From Candidatus Allochristensenella caecavium (lineage in GTDB: Bacteria > Bacillota > Clostridia > Christensenellales > QAND01): a stretch of DNA of 64,000 nt. Position 1 is the stretch's first letter; each line of letters starts with the position of its first letter. The notes below the pieces were generated by a model. That model did not search any database and was not told the DNA's origin. It saw nothing but the letters and a program-made list of their open reading frames with translations. Position numbers and translations under genes: made by a program. The stretch covers positions 1 through 64,000 of the forward strand of contig CAJFOS010000014.1 in NCBI GenBank assembly GCA_904397865.1, written 5' to 3'. Positions 24,095 to 32,459 of the stretch are shown here, one piece after another.

Positions 24095-25177
24095 TTATGC
24101 ACGCTGCAGATGATTGGCGGCCAATCGGGCCAGGGATTGCGTATAAGGCGGGCGTACAATCCCATATTCTGTGACGATGGCTGAGACAAGGTCGTGTTCG
24201 GTTACATCGAAGGCTGGATTGTATACGTCAATGCCCTGTGGGGCCATGGAATGTTGATACCACAAGGTGGTGACTTCTTCCGGCGGACGCTGTTCAATGG
24301 GGATTTGCCCGCCGTGGGACAGTGAAAAATCGATGGTGGAAGTTGGGGCGCAAACATAGAAAGGGATGCCGTAATGGCGCGCTAGAATCGCAACGCCGCT
24401 GGTGCCGATTTTGTTGCAGCAATCCCCGTTGGCGGCCACACGGTCACACCCGACCAGGATGGCCTGCACCCAGCCGTTTTTCATTACCTGTGAAGCCATA
24501 TTGTCGCACAAAAGGGTGACGGGGATTCCATTGGCCTGCAATTCATAGGCGGTCAGACGCGCCCCCTGTAAGAGCGGGCGGGTTTCGTCTGCATAGACAT
24601 GGAAATGGTAGCCCCGCTCATGCCCCAGATGGATGGGGGCCAGGGCAGTGCCGTAGCGTGTAGTCGCCAGCTGCCCGGCGTTGCAATGAGTTAAAATACC
24701 ATCGCCATCGTGCAGAAGGGAGAGACCGTGCTCGCCGATAGCCCGGCAGACGTCCGTATCCTCCTGCTGGATACGTAACGCCTCCTGTTTTAAGGCAGGG
24801 ATGATGGAGCTAGGCGGGCAAGCGGCATGCAGTTGAACCACGCGTTCCATCCGTTCCAACGCCCACTGTAGATTGACTGCCGTCGGCCTTGCAGAAGCCA
24901 AATGGTCTTTTGCTGCACGAAACTGCTGGCAGAAAGCATCGTAGGTATCCGCCTGGATATCTTTGGCGGCCAGATATATGCCGATGGCCGCTGCCACGCC
25001 GATAGCAGGCGCGCCGCGCACCTGCAGACGATAGATAGCCTGACGAATATCATTCTGCTTGGTTAAGGATAAGTAGACGGTACGAAGCGGTAATTGTGTT
25101 TGGTCCAAAATTACCAGCGTATCGGTGTGTGGGTCGAGGTAGACAGTCTGCAATTGAGCAAGCGTTTGTGCGGCCAT
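24095..25177 (-). CDS. mtnA: S-methyl-5-thioribose-1-phosphate isomerase
   Basis: 360 residues. It belongs to the methionine salvage pathway, turning methylthioribose 1-phosphate into methylthioribulose 1-phosphate. Motifs include VRGAPAIGVAAA, the catalytic cysteine in THCNAGQLATTRYGTAL, and the catalytic aspartate in VGCDRVAANGD. The start ATG at 25177 is 9 nt after AGGGGA. No other salvage gene (mtnK, mtnN) is in the window. It follows the asparaginase gene by 16 nt in an apparent operon. Some homologues are bifunctional or act on ribose 1-phosphate, so the substrate is an inference. Confidence 0.9.
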   Translation of the reverse strand: MAAQTLAQLQTVYLDPHTDTLVILDQTQLPLRTVYLSLTKQNDIRQAIYRLQVRGAPAIGVAAAIGIYLAAKDIQADTYDAFCQQFRAAKDHLASARPTAVNLQWALERMERVVQLHAACPPSSIIPALKQEALRIQQEDTDVCRAIGEHGLSLLHDGDGILTHCNAGQLATTRYGTALAPIHLGHERGYHFHVYADETRPLLQGARLTAYELQANGIPVTLLCDNMASQVMKNGWVQAILVGCDRVAANGDCCNKIGTSGVAILARHYGIPFYVCAPTSTIDFSLSHGGQIPIEQRPPEEVTTLWYQHSMAPQGIDVYNPAFDVTEHDLVSAIVTEYGIVRPPYTQSLARLAANHLQRA

Positions 25178-25193
25178 GGTTGGCAATCCCCTT

Positions 25194-26180
25194 TTAATAC
25201 TGGTCAAAAATGGCTTGGATTTCCTGTGGATTATCGGTTTGTGTTAGACATAGCTGAAGTAAAACGCGAGCCTTTTGTGGACTGAGATTGCCCGCAGCAA
25301 TGGTGTGTAAGCGTTTGTCACTGATTTCACCATCATGGGGGACACCGCCAAAAGGCGACCGGGAGCTGCGGACTATGACAGGGGAAGCAGGCAGGGAACG
25401 GAGCGCCTGCTGCATGAGTTGATTCAAACTGCCATTTCCGACACATGCAAGAATAATCCCTGGGTAATACGAACAGGCCTGCGCGAAGAAAGCGGCTTCA
25501 CTGCCGGCGTATTGATACAAAATACATACGGGCGGAAGAGAGGACAGTGTGCGAACGTCAAACCGACTCTGTTCCGTATGCCGACGAACGGGCCTGGCCG
25601 TATAACAGACATGAGGGCCGTTTAGATAGCCGATGCTCCCTTGCTGGCCTAGAAAAGCGCTGGGTGCATGCGTGGCCAGTTTGGAGACGGAACGCGCGTC
25701 AAAGATATAGTTTTCCATGACCACAAGGACGCCTTTTCCAACAGAATGAGCATCCGCAGCGACTTGCACCGCCTGATAAAGATTCATGGGGCCATCCGCA
25801 CTCAGCGCGGTAGCTGGACGCATGGCGCCGGTTAGTACGACAGGCTTTGCGCTGTGCACGGTCAGATGAAGAAAATAAGCGGTTTCCTCCAGTGTATCCG
25901 TGCCATGCAAGATGACGATGCCATCTACGTCCGGCTGTTCCAGCAGCGCGGCCACGCGCTTGCCAAGCGAAAGCCACAGGGCAGGTGTCATATCTTCACT
26001 GCCGATTTGGCAAAACTGTTCCGCGTGTACATAGGCTAGCTGTGAAAGCCCCGGCGTTTGCTTGACCAGCGTTTGGATATCGATTTGCCCGGAAATATAT
26101 CCAATGGTGTCCACGGGCTGATTAGCTTGGCCTGCGATTGTACCGCCGGTAGCCAATAAAACGAGACGAGGTAAATCCAT
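25194..26180 (-). CDS. L-asparaginase
   Basis: 328 residues. It has the first catalytic threonine in LLATGGTIAG (residues 7-16) and the second in the ILHGTDTLEETA motif. The VVLTGAMRPATALSADGPMNLY region is also conserved. It hydrolyses asparagine to aspartate and ammonia. No signal peptide is seen with the chosen ATG (26180, 6 nt after GGGAGG), so it should be cytosolic although the sequence is of the bacterial type II-like pattern. It is upstream of mtnA. Confidence 0.92.
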   Translation of the reverse strand: MDLPRLVLLATGGTIAGQANQPVDTIGYISGQIDIQTLVKQTPGLSQLAYVHAEQFCQIGSEDMTPALWLSLGKRVAALLEQPDVDGIVILHGTDTLEETAYFLHLTVHSAKPVVLTGAMRPATALSADGPMNLYQAVQVAADAHSVGKGVLVVMENYIFDARSVSKLATHAPSAFLGQQGSIGYLNGPHVCYTARPVRRHTEQSRFDVRTLSSLPPVCILYQYAGSEAAFFAQACSYYPGIILACVGNGSLNQLMQQALRSLPASPVIVRSSRSPFGGVPHDGEISDKRLHTIAAGNLSPQKARVLLQLCLTQTDNPQEIQAIFDQY

Positions 26181-26372
26181 AAAAAACCTCCCAGCGAGCA
26201 GTGGCGAAACGGACACGAAAAGACGTCGGGCTATCCGTGTTCATTTCGTATGAATCCAAAGATGGAATCACAAAGAAAAATTCCATTTTCAAGATACCAC
26301 GTTGCCTGAAATATGCCAAGCGGACAAAGAAGAGAAGGCGCTATGATGGAAAATTTGATAGCTCAACGACCC

Positions 26373-27455
26373 TCAAGTTTTTGAAGAAGCAAACAGGGTT
26401 TGAAAATATTGTGTATTCAGTTGCACGGCTTCTGCTTGCGGCTTAATGGCTTTTGCACGCTGGTGGTAGGAGAACGCCGTAGCATGTTCGCCCAAACGGT
26501 CATAGCAGACGCATAATTGTATAAATGGAATATAATCGTAACAATCCGCCTGAATGAATGCGCCGGATGTTTCATCCCTGGGGGCGGACAGCGCTTGCTG
26601 ATACCAATAGATGGCTTGCCGATAACCCTGGTGTTCCATCCAGTGCGCCCCGATTTCACAACAGATTTCGGCGCGTGGAACATCAAAACAGAAACTGCGA
26701 AACAACACAAGGAGGCTTTGTTCCACATGCCCCAAGCAGGCATGGCAACGCGATAAGTGCAGACATGCGTCAATCCGGTTTTCCACCCAGCCATCCTGCT
26801 GGAGGAAGTGCTCAAAGGCGCGAATGGCCTCCGGATACCGTTGATGGTCATATAGCTCACGAGCATAATAAAACTGATGGCGCGGTTCCAGCGTTTCCCC
26901 GTTTGCCAACATGGTTTCGTAGATGTGCAGGTTACGGTCCGGGCTGCCGGGTTTGACTTTGCGGTGTTCAATTGCGATATCGAGATGTACGATATTTCCT
27001 TGCGGAATGATTGCTTCATGAACCCGGCCATGCCAGCGAAAGCGGGGGGCGTTTTTGATGATGCGTTCCCGTTCATAGGAAAAGGTGGCGTTTCCCTGGG
27101 CATCGAATCCAGTTAGATATTTCATCATCACAATATCGGTATCGGGGTCCAGCGAGTGCTTCATCTGCCGCAACTTCTCCTGATTGGCCGGGGTGATGAC
27201 ATCATCTGCATCCAGCCACATCCAATAATCCATCGTCGCTTTGGAACAGGCAAAATTGCGTGCAGCAGCAAAATCCTGTGCCCATGGGAAGGAAAAGACA
27301 TGCGGCGTATATTGACGCGCGATATCAGGCGTTTGGTCAGAAGAACCGGTGTCAACAACGATGATTTCATCCGCAATACCTTGCATGCATGAAAGGGCGC
27401 GGGAAAGAACCGCTTGTTCATCTTTGACAATCATACATAAACTTAGGGTAATCAT
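26373..27455 (-). CDS. Family 2 glycosyltransferase with C-terminal TPR-like region
   Basis: 360 residues. The N-terminal GT2 domain (about 1-200) opens with LCMIVKDEQAVL, has VDTGSSDQT and the metal-binding WLDADD. The second half is helical, with repeated tetratricopeptide-like units (YEAIRAFEHFL-like, YRQAIYWYQQAL). This domain pair is common in Gram-positive glycosyltransferases that modify peptides or surface proteins. No membrane segment is seen. The ATG at 27455 is 9 nt after GGAGG. Acceptor unknown; divergent from the RNA methyltransferase gene. Confidence 0.87.
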   Translation of the reverse strand: MITLSLCMIVKDEQAVLSRALSCMQGIADEIIVVDTGSSDQTPDIARQYTPHVFSFPWAQDFAAARNFACSKATMDYWMWLDADDVITPANQEKLRQMKHSLDPDTDIVMMKYLTGFDAQGNATFSYERERIIKNAPRFRWHGRVHEAIIPQGNIVHLDIAIEHRKVKPGSPDRNLHIYETMLANGETLEPRHQFYYARELYDHQRYPEAIRAFEHFLQQDGWVENRIDACLHLSRCHACLGHVEQSLLVLFRSFCFDVPRAEICCEIGAHWMEHQGYRQAIYWYQQALSAPRDETSGAFIQADCYDYIPFIQLCVCYDRLGEHATAFSYHQRAKAIKPQAEAVQLNTQYFQTLFASSKT

Positions 27456-27634
27456 AGGTGGATGCCTCCGTCTGCTGGGTTTGGACACACGCACTCAACT
27501 GCGTGTGGATGAAAATGGGCGTTGATATATTCTATGAAAAAAGGCGGACACCGGTGCAGAGCTCGGGCGAATGGCAGAAGACTTTTGCCCGCTGTTCATG
27601 CTATACTGATGCCAAAGGAAACGGGGGAACGTGA

Positions 27635-29020
27635 ATGCTGCTGCCTGTAGAGAAAAATGAATGGATTGAATGTGAAATCGATGGGTATACGGCGGAAGGC
27701 GCTGGCGTAGCGCATTATCAGGGACTGGCCATCTTTGTGCCCGGCGCACTGCGAGACGAACGCGTACGCATAAAGATTATCAAAACCACGACACGCTATG
27801 CCGTTGGCCGGCTGGAGGAAATTTTGTCCGCAAGCCCGCATCGTGTGAAGCCGCTGTGCAGCGTATATGCGCAATGCGGTGGTTGTGTTTTGCAGCATAT
27901 GGACGCACAGGAACAAAATCGATTTAAACAGCAGCATATTGCAGACTGCTTGCAACGCATCGGAGGCGTTGCGGATAGACGGCTGCCTTCTGTACAGGGC
28001 ATGGAACATCCGTTCCGCTACCGAAACAAAGCGGCGTTTCCCGTTGCAAATGATATACAGTCGGGAAAACCGATAGTGGGGCTGTTCGCTGCGCGCAGTC
28101 ATCGGCTAATTCCGGTTACAGACTGCCTGTTGCAGCATCCGGAACAGGCGCGCATCGGACAAGCTGTACAAAAATGGATGCAGGATTATCGAATACCAGC
28201 CTATGAAGAAAAGACGCACCGCGGTTGCATGCGCCACCTGGTAACGCGTCATAATCATTTGGGTCAGTGGTTGGTCTGTCTTGTTTGTAAAACAGCGTTG
28301 CCGCACGTACAGGAATTGGTGGACGCATTGCTTTCCACGGGATGTTCGATTGCAGGCGTGGTGGAAAATCGGAATGAGAAACGAACCAATGTAATTTTGG
28401 GGCATAATGAGCGTTTGCTTTATGGAACGAACGTGCTGACACAACAGATTGGCGGATTGGATTTTGAAGTTTCCATTCGTTCGTTTTTGCAGGTTAACCC
28501 CATTCAAACGGAAATATTGTATCAAAAGGCGCTTGCAATGGCACAGCTGGAAGGGACGGAAGTTGTGGTGGATGCATATTGCGGTGTGGGGACGATGAGC
28601 CTGCTGTTTGCTGGACACGCCCGGCATGTATACGGGATTGAATGCGTAGCTCCGGCGGTGGAAAATGCCAAACGCAATGCGGCCATCAATGAAATCCAAA
28701 ATGTCTCGTTTCAATGCGCATTGGCGGAAGATGTACTGCCTAAGTGGACACACGAAGGAAAATCGATTGATGTACTGTTATTGGACCCGCCGCGCAAAGG
28801 ATGTGACCGGTCATTGCTAGAAGCAGCGGCAGAAGCTGCAATTCTACGCATCGTTTATGTATCCTGCAATCCGGCGACGCTGGCGCGTGATGTTGCCCTG
28901 CTTACACAGAAGGGATATTGGCTCAAACAGGTAGAAGGCGTGGATATGTTTCCACAAACAGCGCATGTGGAGACGGTATGTTTGCTGGAAAAGACGCCAG
29001 GGGAGGATATTAAGGCATAA
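27635..29020 (+). CDS. 23S rRNA (uracil-5-)-methyltransferase, RlmD/RlmCD type
   Basis: 461 residues. An N-terminal TRAM-like RNA-binding domain (about 8-60) precedes an iron-sulfur motif (CSVYAQCGGC with a later Cys). The SAM-dependent methyltransferase core follows, with VDAYCGVGTMSLLF, LLDPPRKGCDRSLL and the catalytic cysteine in YVSCNPATLARD. It makes 5-methyluridine in rRNA. Whether one or two sites are methylated, as in Bacillus RlmCD, cannot be told. GGGGGA precedes the ATG. Confidence 0.9.
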   Translation: MLLPVEKNEWIECEIDGYTAEGAGVAHYQGLAIFVPGALRDERVRIKIIKTTTRYAVGRLEEILSASPHRVKPLCSVYAQCGGCVLQHMDAQEQNRFKQQHIADCLQRIGGVADRRLPSVQGMEHPFRYRNKAAFPVANDIQSGKPIVGLFAARSHRLIPVTDCLLQHPEQARIGQAVQKWMQDYRIPAYEEKTHRGCMRHLVTRHNHLGQWLVCLVCKTALPHVQELVDALLSTGCSIAGVVENRNEKRTNVILGHNERLLYGTNVLTQQIGGLDFEVSIRSFLQVNPIQTEILYQKALAMAQLEGTEVVVDAYCGVGTMSLLFAGHARHVYGIECVAPAVENAKRNAAINEIQNVSFQCALAEDVLPKWTHEGKSIDVLLLDPPRKGCDRSLLEAAAEAAILRIVYVSCNPATLARDVALLTQKGYWLKQVEGVDMFPQTAHVETVCLLEKTPGEDIKA

Positions 29021-29213
29021 AACGAAAGAAAAGGCCAAATGAGATGGGCGAGAACACGATAATGGGCGAGTAGGGACAACGTTTGTTATTGAGCCTGTGG
29101 CCGTAGCTGGAGAACAGGAGATTTTGTCCATATATATGGAAAAGACAAGAGAAATCCGCGCCCGCAGAGAATTTAAATTCTTGTAAAAGACAGATAAAGG
29201 GCTGTGAATGTGC

Positions 29214-29242
29214 TTTACGAAGGTAATAAAAAATGGTATAAA
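29214..29242 (+). promoter_or_regulatory. Promoter of the PTS IIB gene
   Basis: TTTACG (29214-29219), 17-nt spacer, TATAAA (29237-29242). It is about 43 nt ahead of the chosen start. Confidence 0.5.
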
Positions 29243-29284
29243 ATAAAGAGTTGAACGATGGAGAGAAAGTGGAGGAAAATGGAG

Positions 29285-29776
29285 ATGTCAAAAGTGGTTT
29301 TGGTGCGTGTGGACAGTCGGCTGATTCATGGGCAGGTAGTACTCAAATGCTTGAAGGAAACGAAGGCGAAAAGAATTCTGATTGTCGACGACACCATTTG
29401 CCAAGACCCTTTGATGGTACAGATTTTTACAATGGCCGCACCAGAAGGGGTGCAGATTGACCTTTTGGATACCAAGACTGCGGGCCAAAGTTATCTGGCG
29501 GGGACGTTAGCGCCGGATATGCCGACGATTGTCTTATTCAAACGTTTGGAACAAGCGCGTGCGGCTTATCAAGCAGGTTTTCATATGGAAGAGCTGGAAA
29601 TTGGCAGTGTAGGCGGCGGCCCGGGACGTGTCAATGTTTCAGGCGCGGTGACGATGAGCCAAGAAGAAGCGGCTATTGCGGACTGGCTGGTGGATAAGGG
29701 CGTCCATGTAATATTGCAAGGAACGGTAGAGGATGCACAAATGGACTGGCGGGATGTGCAGAAACCGTTTGCTTGA
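29285..29776 (+). CDS. PTS mannose/fructose/sorbose-family IIB protein, encoded alone
   Basis: 163 residues, full length for this IIB family. The conserved N-terminus VVLVRVDSRLIHGQV carries the histidine that takes phosphate from IIA, and the GSVGGGPGRVNVSGAVTM stretch is typical. It would normally phosphorylate sugar as it passes through IIC/IID. No IIA, IIC, IID, HPr or regulator gene is nearby: neighbours are an RNA methyltransferase and an aldolase, so it may serve distant membrane partners or regulation. The start at 29285 is 9 nt after GGAGG; two in-frame ATGs lie upstream. Confidence 0.88.
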   Translation: MSKVVLVRVDSRLIHGQVVLKCLKETKAKRILIVDDTICQDPLMVQIFTMAAPEGVQIDLLDTKTAGQSYLAGTLAPDMPTIVLFKRLEQARAAYQAGFHMEELEIGSVGGGPGRVNVSGAVTMSQEEAAIADWLVDKGVHVILQGTVEDAQMDWRDVQKPFA

Positions 29777-29791
29777 TAGCAGGAGTGATTG

Positions 29792-29823
29792 AAAAGGGAC
29801 GGCTTTTAAAAAGCCGTCCCTTT
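29792..29823. terminator. Bidirectional terminator between PTS IIB and aldolase genes
   Basis: A perfect GC-rich stem flanked by A and T runs across 29792-29823, between convergent genes. Confidence 0.88.
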
Positions 29824-29847
29824 GTTCAAACGCGCGAGAAAAAGAAT

Positions 29848-30537
29848 TCACTTTAATTGTTCTATCAAGTCTGCCTTTGCGCCATACGTATTGGCCCAAT
29901 GCCGCTTAAATTCTTCCACAGCAGCATCCGTCAGCGGATGCTGTAGCAAAAGGGGAAGCAAATCGGGGGAAACGGTGACGGCGCCGGCGCCAGCCAGCGC
30001 GCAGCTGTGAATTTGCTGTACGTTGCGAAAACTGGCACCGACCGTTTGGCAAGGGAGCTTATAAGTAGAAAAAAGACGGGAAATTTCAGCGATGACCTGT
30101 ATGCCGTCAGCACCGAAATTATCCAGCCGATTGATATAGGGGGCGACGTAATCAGCACCTGCACGTGCGCACAACAGTGCCTGTTGCGGGGTGAAGATGG
30201 CGGTAGCGGTCACGTGAAAGGAGGGGTCCTGGCGTTTGATGGATGCAATAGCTTTAAGCCCCTGCACAGTGGCCGGAATTTTGACGCTGAAAGAGGGACC
30301 GCACCATTGCCGAAGAGCATCTGCTTCGCGTACCATCTGTTCCGCTTCGCGGGCAATTACCTGCGCAAATAGCATGCGGGATGGACCGATACACGAACGG
30401 ATGTCGCGCAGCAATGTGCCGAGTGGCTGGCATTCTTTGCTGATGATGGAAGGATTAGTAGTGACGCCGCTCAGCGGAAAACATTCCATCGCCTGTTGGA
30501 TGGAGTCCAGGTGTGCCGTATCCAAATAATAGAGCAT
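29848..30537 (-). CDS. Transaldolase / fructose-6-phosphate aldolase-like protein
   Basis: 229 residues, the short form of the transaldolase family. It has GVTTNPSIISKE near the N-terminus, the Schiff-base lysine in FSVKIPAT, TATAIFTPQQALLCARAGADYVAPYINRLDN in two adjoining blocks, and GASFRN. These fit TalC/FSA enzymes, which move or split dihydroxyacetone units of sugar phosphates. Transaldolase and fructose-6-phosphate aldolase activity cannot be separated by eye. Convergent with the lone PTS IIB gene; a sugar link is tempting but unproven. Confidence 0.88.
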   Translation of the reverse strand: MLYYLDTAHLDSIQQAMECFPLSGVTTNPSIISKECQPLGTLLRDIRSCIGPSRMLFAQVIAREAEQMVREADALRQWCGPSFSVKIPATVQGLKAIASIKRQDPSFHVTATAIFTPQQALLCARAGADYVAPYINRLDNFGADGIQVIAEISRLFSTYKLPCQTVGASFRNVQQIHSCALAGAGAVTVSPDLLPLLLQHPLTDAAVEEFKRHWANTYGAKADLIEQLK

Positions 30538-30639
30538 GGAAGCCGACCTCCAACCTTTTTTCTTTTATTATATACGAAATCAGATTGCTTTGAATGCCGG
30601 TTTCTTCATACTGGCAAGAAAGAGAAAAGAGAATGAAAG

Positions 30640-31170
30640 ATGCAGATTCAATTGCGCCCATTTGTTTACGCGGATGCGCCTGCGATTGCGAAATTGGCCA
30701 ATCATCCGCAAATAGACCGGTATCTACGTCACGATTTTCCAAGACCGTACGAGGTCGAGCACGCGGTAGCGTTTTGTCAAGCGTGCGAGCTGAATGAACA
30801 GGACGGCTTCAGCATTCATCGCATTATAGAAGTGGATGGAAAAGTAGCAGGTCTTATCAGTGCGGAATTCTCCACCCGGGTAGAGGATTGTGGTGTGGAA
30901 ATCGGCTACTGGCTCGGTATTCCATTTTGGAATCGAGGGATTATGACGCATGCATTGTGCCTGTGGACGGATTATTTGTTCGCCGAATATGAATGGGCGC
31001 AGAGGTTGGTGTGTCAAATCCTTGTTGGAAATGTTGCGTCAGAACGTGTGGCGGAAAAAGCAGGATATGAAAGGGAAGCAGTGCTGCGCGATAGTCTGTG
31101 TAAAAACGGGGAGGTATTGGACATAATGCTTTACGTACGTTTGCGCAGGCATTGGCAGCAAACGGATTAA
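30640..31170 (+). CDS. GNAT acetyltransferase of the RimJ/RimL type
   Basis: 176 residues. It opens with QIQLRPFVYADAPAIAKLANHPQ, has VAGLIS and an EIGYWLGIPFWNRGIMTHAL acetyl-CoA loop, and ends with VASERVAEKAGYEREAVLRDS, VLDIMLY. This is the pattern of ribosomal-protein or small-molecule acetyltransferases; the substrate is unknown. No strong SD site precedes the ATG, so expression may be low. It is divergent from the aldolase gene. Confidence 0.83.
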   Translation: MQIQLRPFVYADAPAIAKLANHPQIDRYLRHDFPRPYEVEHAVAFCQACELNEQDGFSIHRIIEVDGKVAGLISAEFSTRVEDCGVEIGYWLGIPFWNRGIMTHALCLWTDYLFAEYEWAQRLVCQILVGNVASERVAEKAGYEREAVLRDSLCKNGEVLDIMLYVRLRRHWQQTD

Positions 31171-31173
31171 CGC

Positions 31174-31202
31174 TTGCTTAATTCGGACAAGACTTCTATA
31201 AT
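31174..31202 (+). promoter_or_regulatory. Promoter of the GT2-GtrA gene
   Basis: TTGCTT (31174-31179), 17-nt spacer, TATAAT (31197-31202). It starts only 4 nt after the acetyltransferase stop. Confidence 0.62.
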
Positions 31203-31235
31203 AAAAACCGATTCTTTCTTTATTTGGAGGCAGAT

Positions 31236-32324
31236 GTGAAAACAGCCATCCTTATTCCATCATTAAATCCAGATGAACGGCTCCCCAAACTGGTGGACGG
31301 TTTATTTGCGTTAGGGATGCGGGACATCATTCTGGTGGATGATGGGAGCAAGATGGAATGTAAGCATTTTTTTGAAGAGCTGCAGGCGCGCGGCTGTTTG
31401 TTACAGACGCATGCAATCAATCTGGGAAAGGGACGTGCGCTGAAGACAGGAATGAATGCGTTTTTGAACCACTTTCCAGGTTATGCGGGCATAGTGACGG
31501 CTGATGCTGATGGGCAGCATTCCCCGGAGGACATTCTTAAATTATGCCAAGCGCTGGAGGCCCACCCGGACCAGCTGATTTTGGGCGCACGTGATTTTTC
31601 ACAGGAGGATGTTCCGTTTAAATCCCGTTATGGCAACCGAATTACCCGTTTTTTATTCGGTGCGCTTTCAGGGTTGAAGTTGCAGGATACGCAAACGGGG
31701 TTGCGTGCGATTCCGCGAGTGGCTATGCCCTGGATGATGGAACTCAAAGGCGAACGTTTTGAATATGAGATGAATATGCTGGTGGAGTGCAAGCCGCACG
31801 AACTGGGCGTATTTGAAGTGCCGATTCGAACCATCTATATGGATGAAAACGCATCCTCACATTTTCATCCGTTTCGGGATGCGATGCGCATTTATGCCAT
31901 TTTAGGCCGGTTTGCGTTGGCGTCCTTTGGAGCGTCATTGGTGGACCTGTTGATGTTTGCGCTGCTGACCAAGGTGGTGCTGGGGAATTCGCTCTTTGGT
32001 ATTGCCATGACGGAAGCTGACCGCATTGCGGTGGCGACGGTGGGAGCGCGTATTATTTCTTCGTTGGTCAATTATTCGCTCAACCGAAACATGGTGTTTC
32101 GAAGCAAAGCCGGACACCGGCGTACCCTGCTGCGCTACTATATCCTGGTCGCAGTGCAGATGACCTGTTCCGCGCTGCTAGTAGCAACATTAACGCCATT
32201 GGTCGGCTTGGATGAGGTGCTCGTAAAGCTTGTGGTAGATGTAATTCTGTTCTTTTGCAGTTTTCAAATTCAGCAAAAATGGGTGTTTGCGAAGAAAAAA
32301 ACTTCCAGACAGGGCAAAAAGTGA
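31236..32324 (+). CDS. GT2 glycosyltransferase fused to a GtrA-like membrane domain
   Basis: 362 residues. The N-terminal half (about 1-215) is a dolichyl-phosphate-sugar-synthase-like GT2: ILIPSLNPDERL, ILVDDGS, TADADGQHSPED. The C-terminal part (about 225-345) is a GtrA domain of four membrane helices. Such fusions load a sugar on a lipid carrier and may flip it, feeding GT-C enzymes like the double glycosyltransferase at 59.7 kb; this link is inference. The start is GTG at 31236, 5 nt after GGAGG. A terminator follows, with the next gene's -35 in its loop. Confidence 0.88.
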   Translation: MKTAILIPSLNPDERLPKLVDGLFALGMRDIILVDDGSKMECKHFFEELQARGCLLQTHAINLGKGRALKTGMNAFLNHFPGYAGIVTADADGQHSPEDILKLCQALEAHPDQLILGARDFSQEDVPFKSRYGNRITRFLFGALSGLKLQDTQTGLRAIPRVAMPWMMELKGERFEYEMNMLVECKPHELGVFEVPIRTIYMDENASSHFHPFRDAMRIYAILGRFALASFGASLVDLLMFALLTKVVLGNSLFGIAMTEADRIAVATVGARIISSLVNYSLNRNMVFRSKAGHRRTLLRYYILVAVQMTCSALLVATLTPLVGLDEVLVKLVVDVILFFCSFQIQQKWVFAKKKTSRQGKK

Positions 32325-32355
32325 AAGTAATTTCCGTTTATAAGAATTAACTGGG

Positions 32356-32391
32356 AAAAAGGCTGCGTTTGAATTGACGGCAGCTTTTTTT
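32356..32391 (+). terminator. Terminator of the GT2-GtrA gene with an embedded -35 box
   Basis: An 11-bp stem with one G-T pair (32356-32366 with 32380-32390), a T run, and a 13-nt loop whose last six bases are the -35 TTGACG of the next promoter. Confidence 0.75.
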
Positions 32392-32402
32392 CGTGCTAGG
32401 AT
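32374..32402 (+). promoter_or_regulatory. Promoter of the iron-type alcohol dehydrogenase gene
   Basis: TTGACG (32374-32379), 17-nt spacer holding the upstream terminator's T run, TAGGAT (32397-32402). Confidence 0.62.
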
Positions 32403-32459
32403 AAAGAAGGAGTTTGTTAAAAAATAATCAAAAGCCTTATGGCTGAAGGAGGATTCCAT

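Noticed and set aside
26262-26286. 7-bp inverted repeat upstream of the asparaginase gene
   Set aside because: Short arms with an 11-nt loop in AT-rich sequence; no T run or promoter relation that would support a function.
26201-26446. 81-codon plus-strand frame between asparaginase and GT2 genes
   Set aside because: No RBS, overlaps the 3' end of the glycosyltransferase gene, composition like antisense noise.
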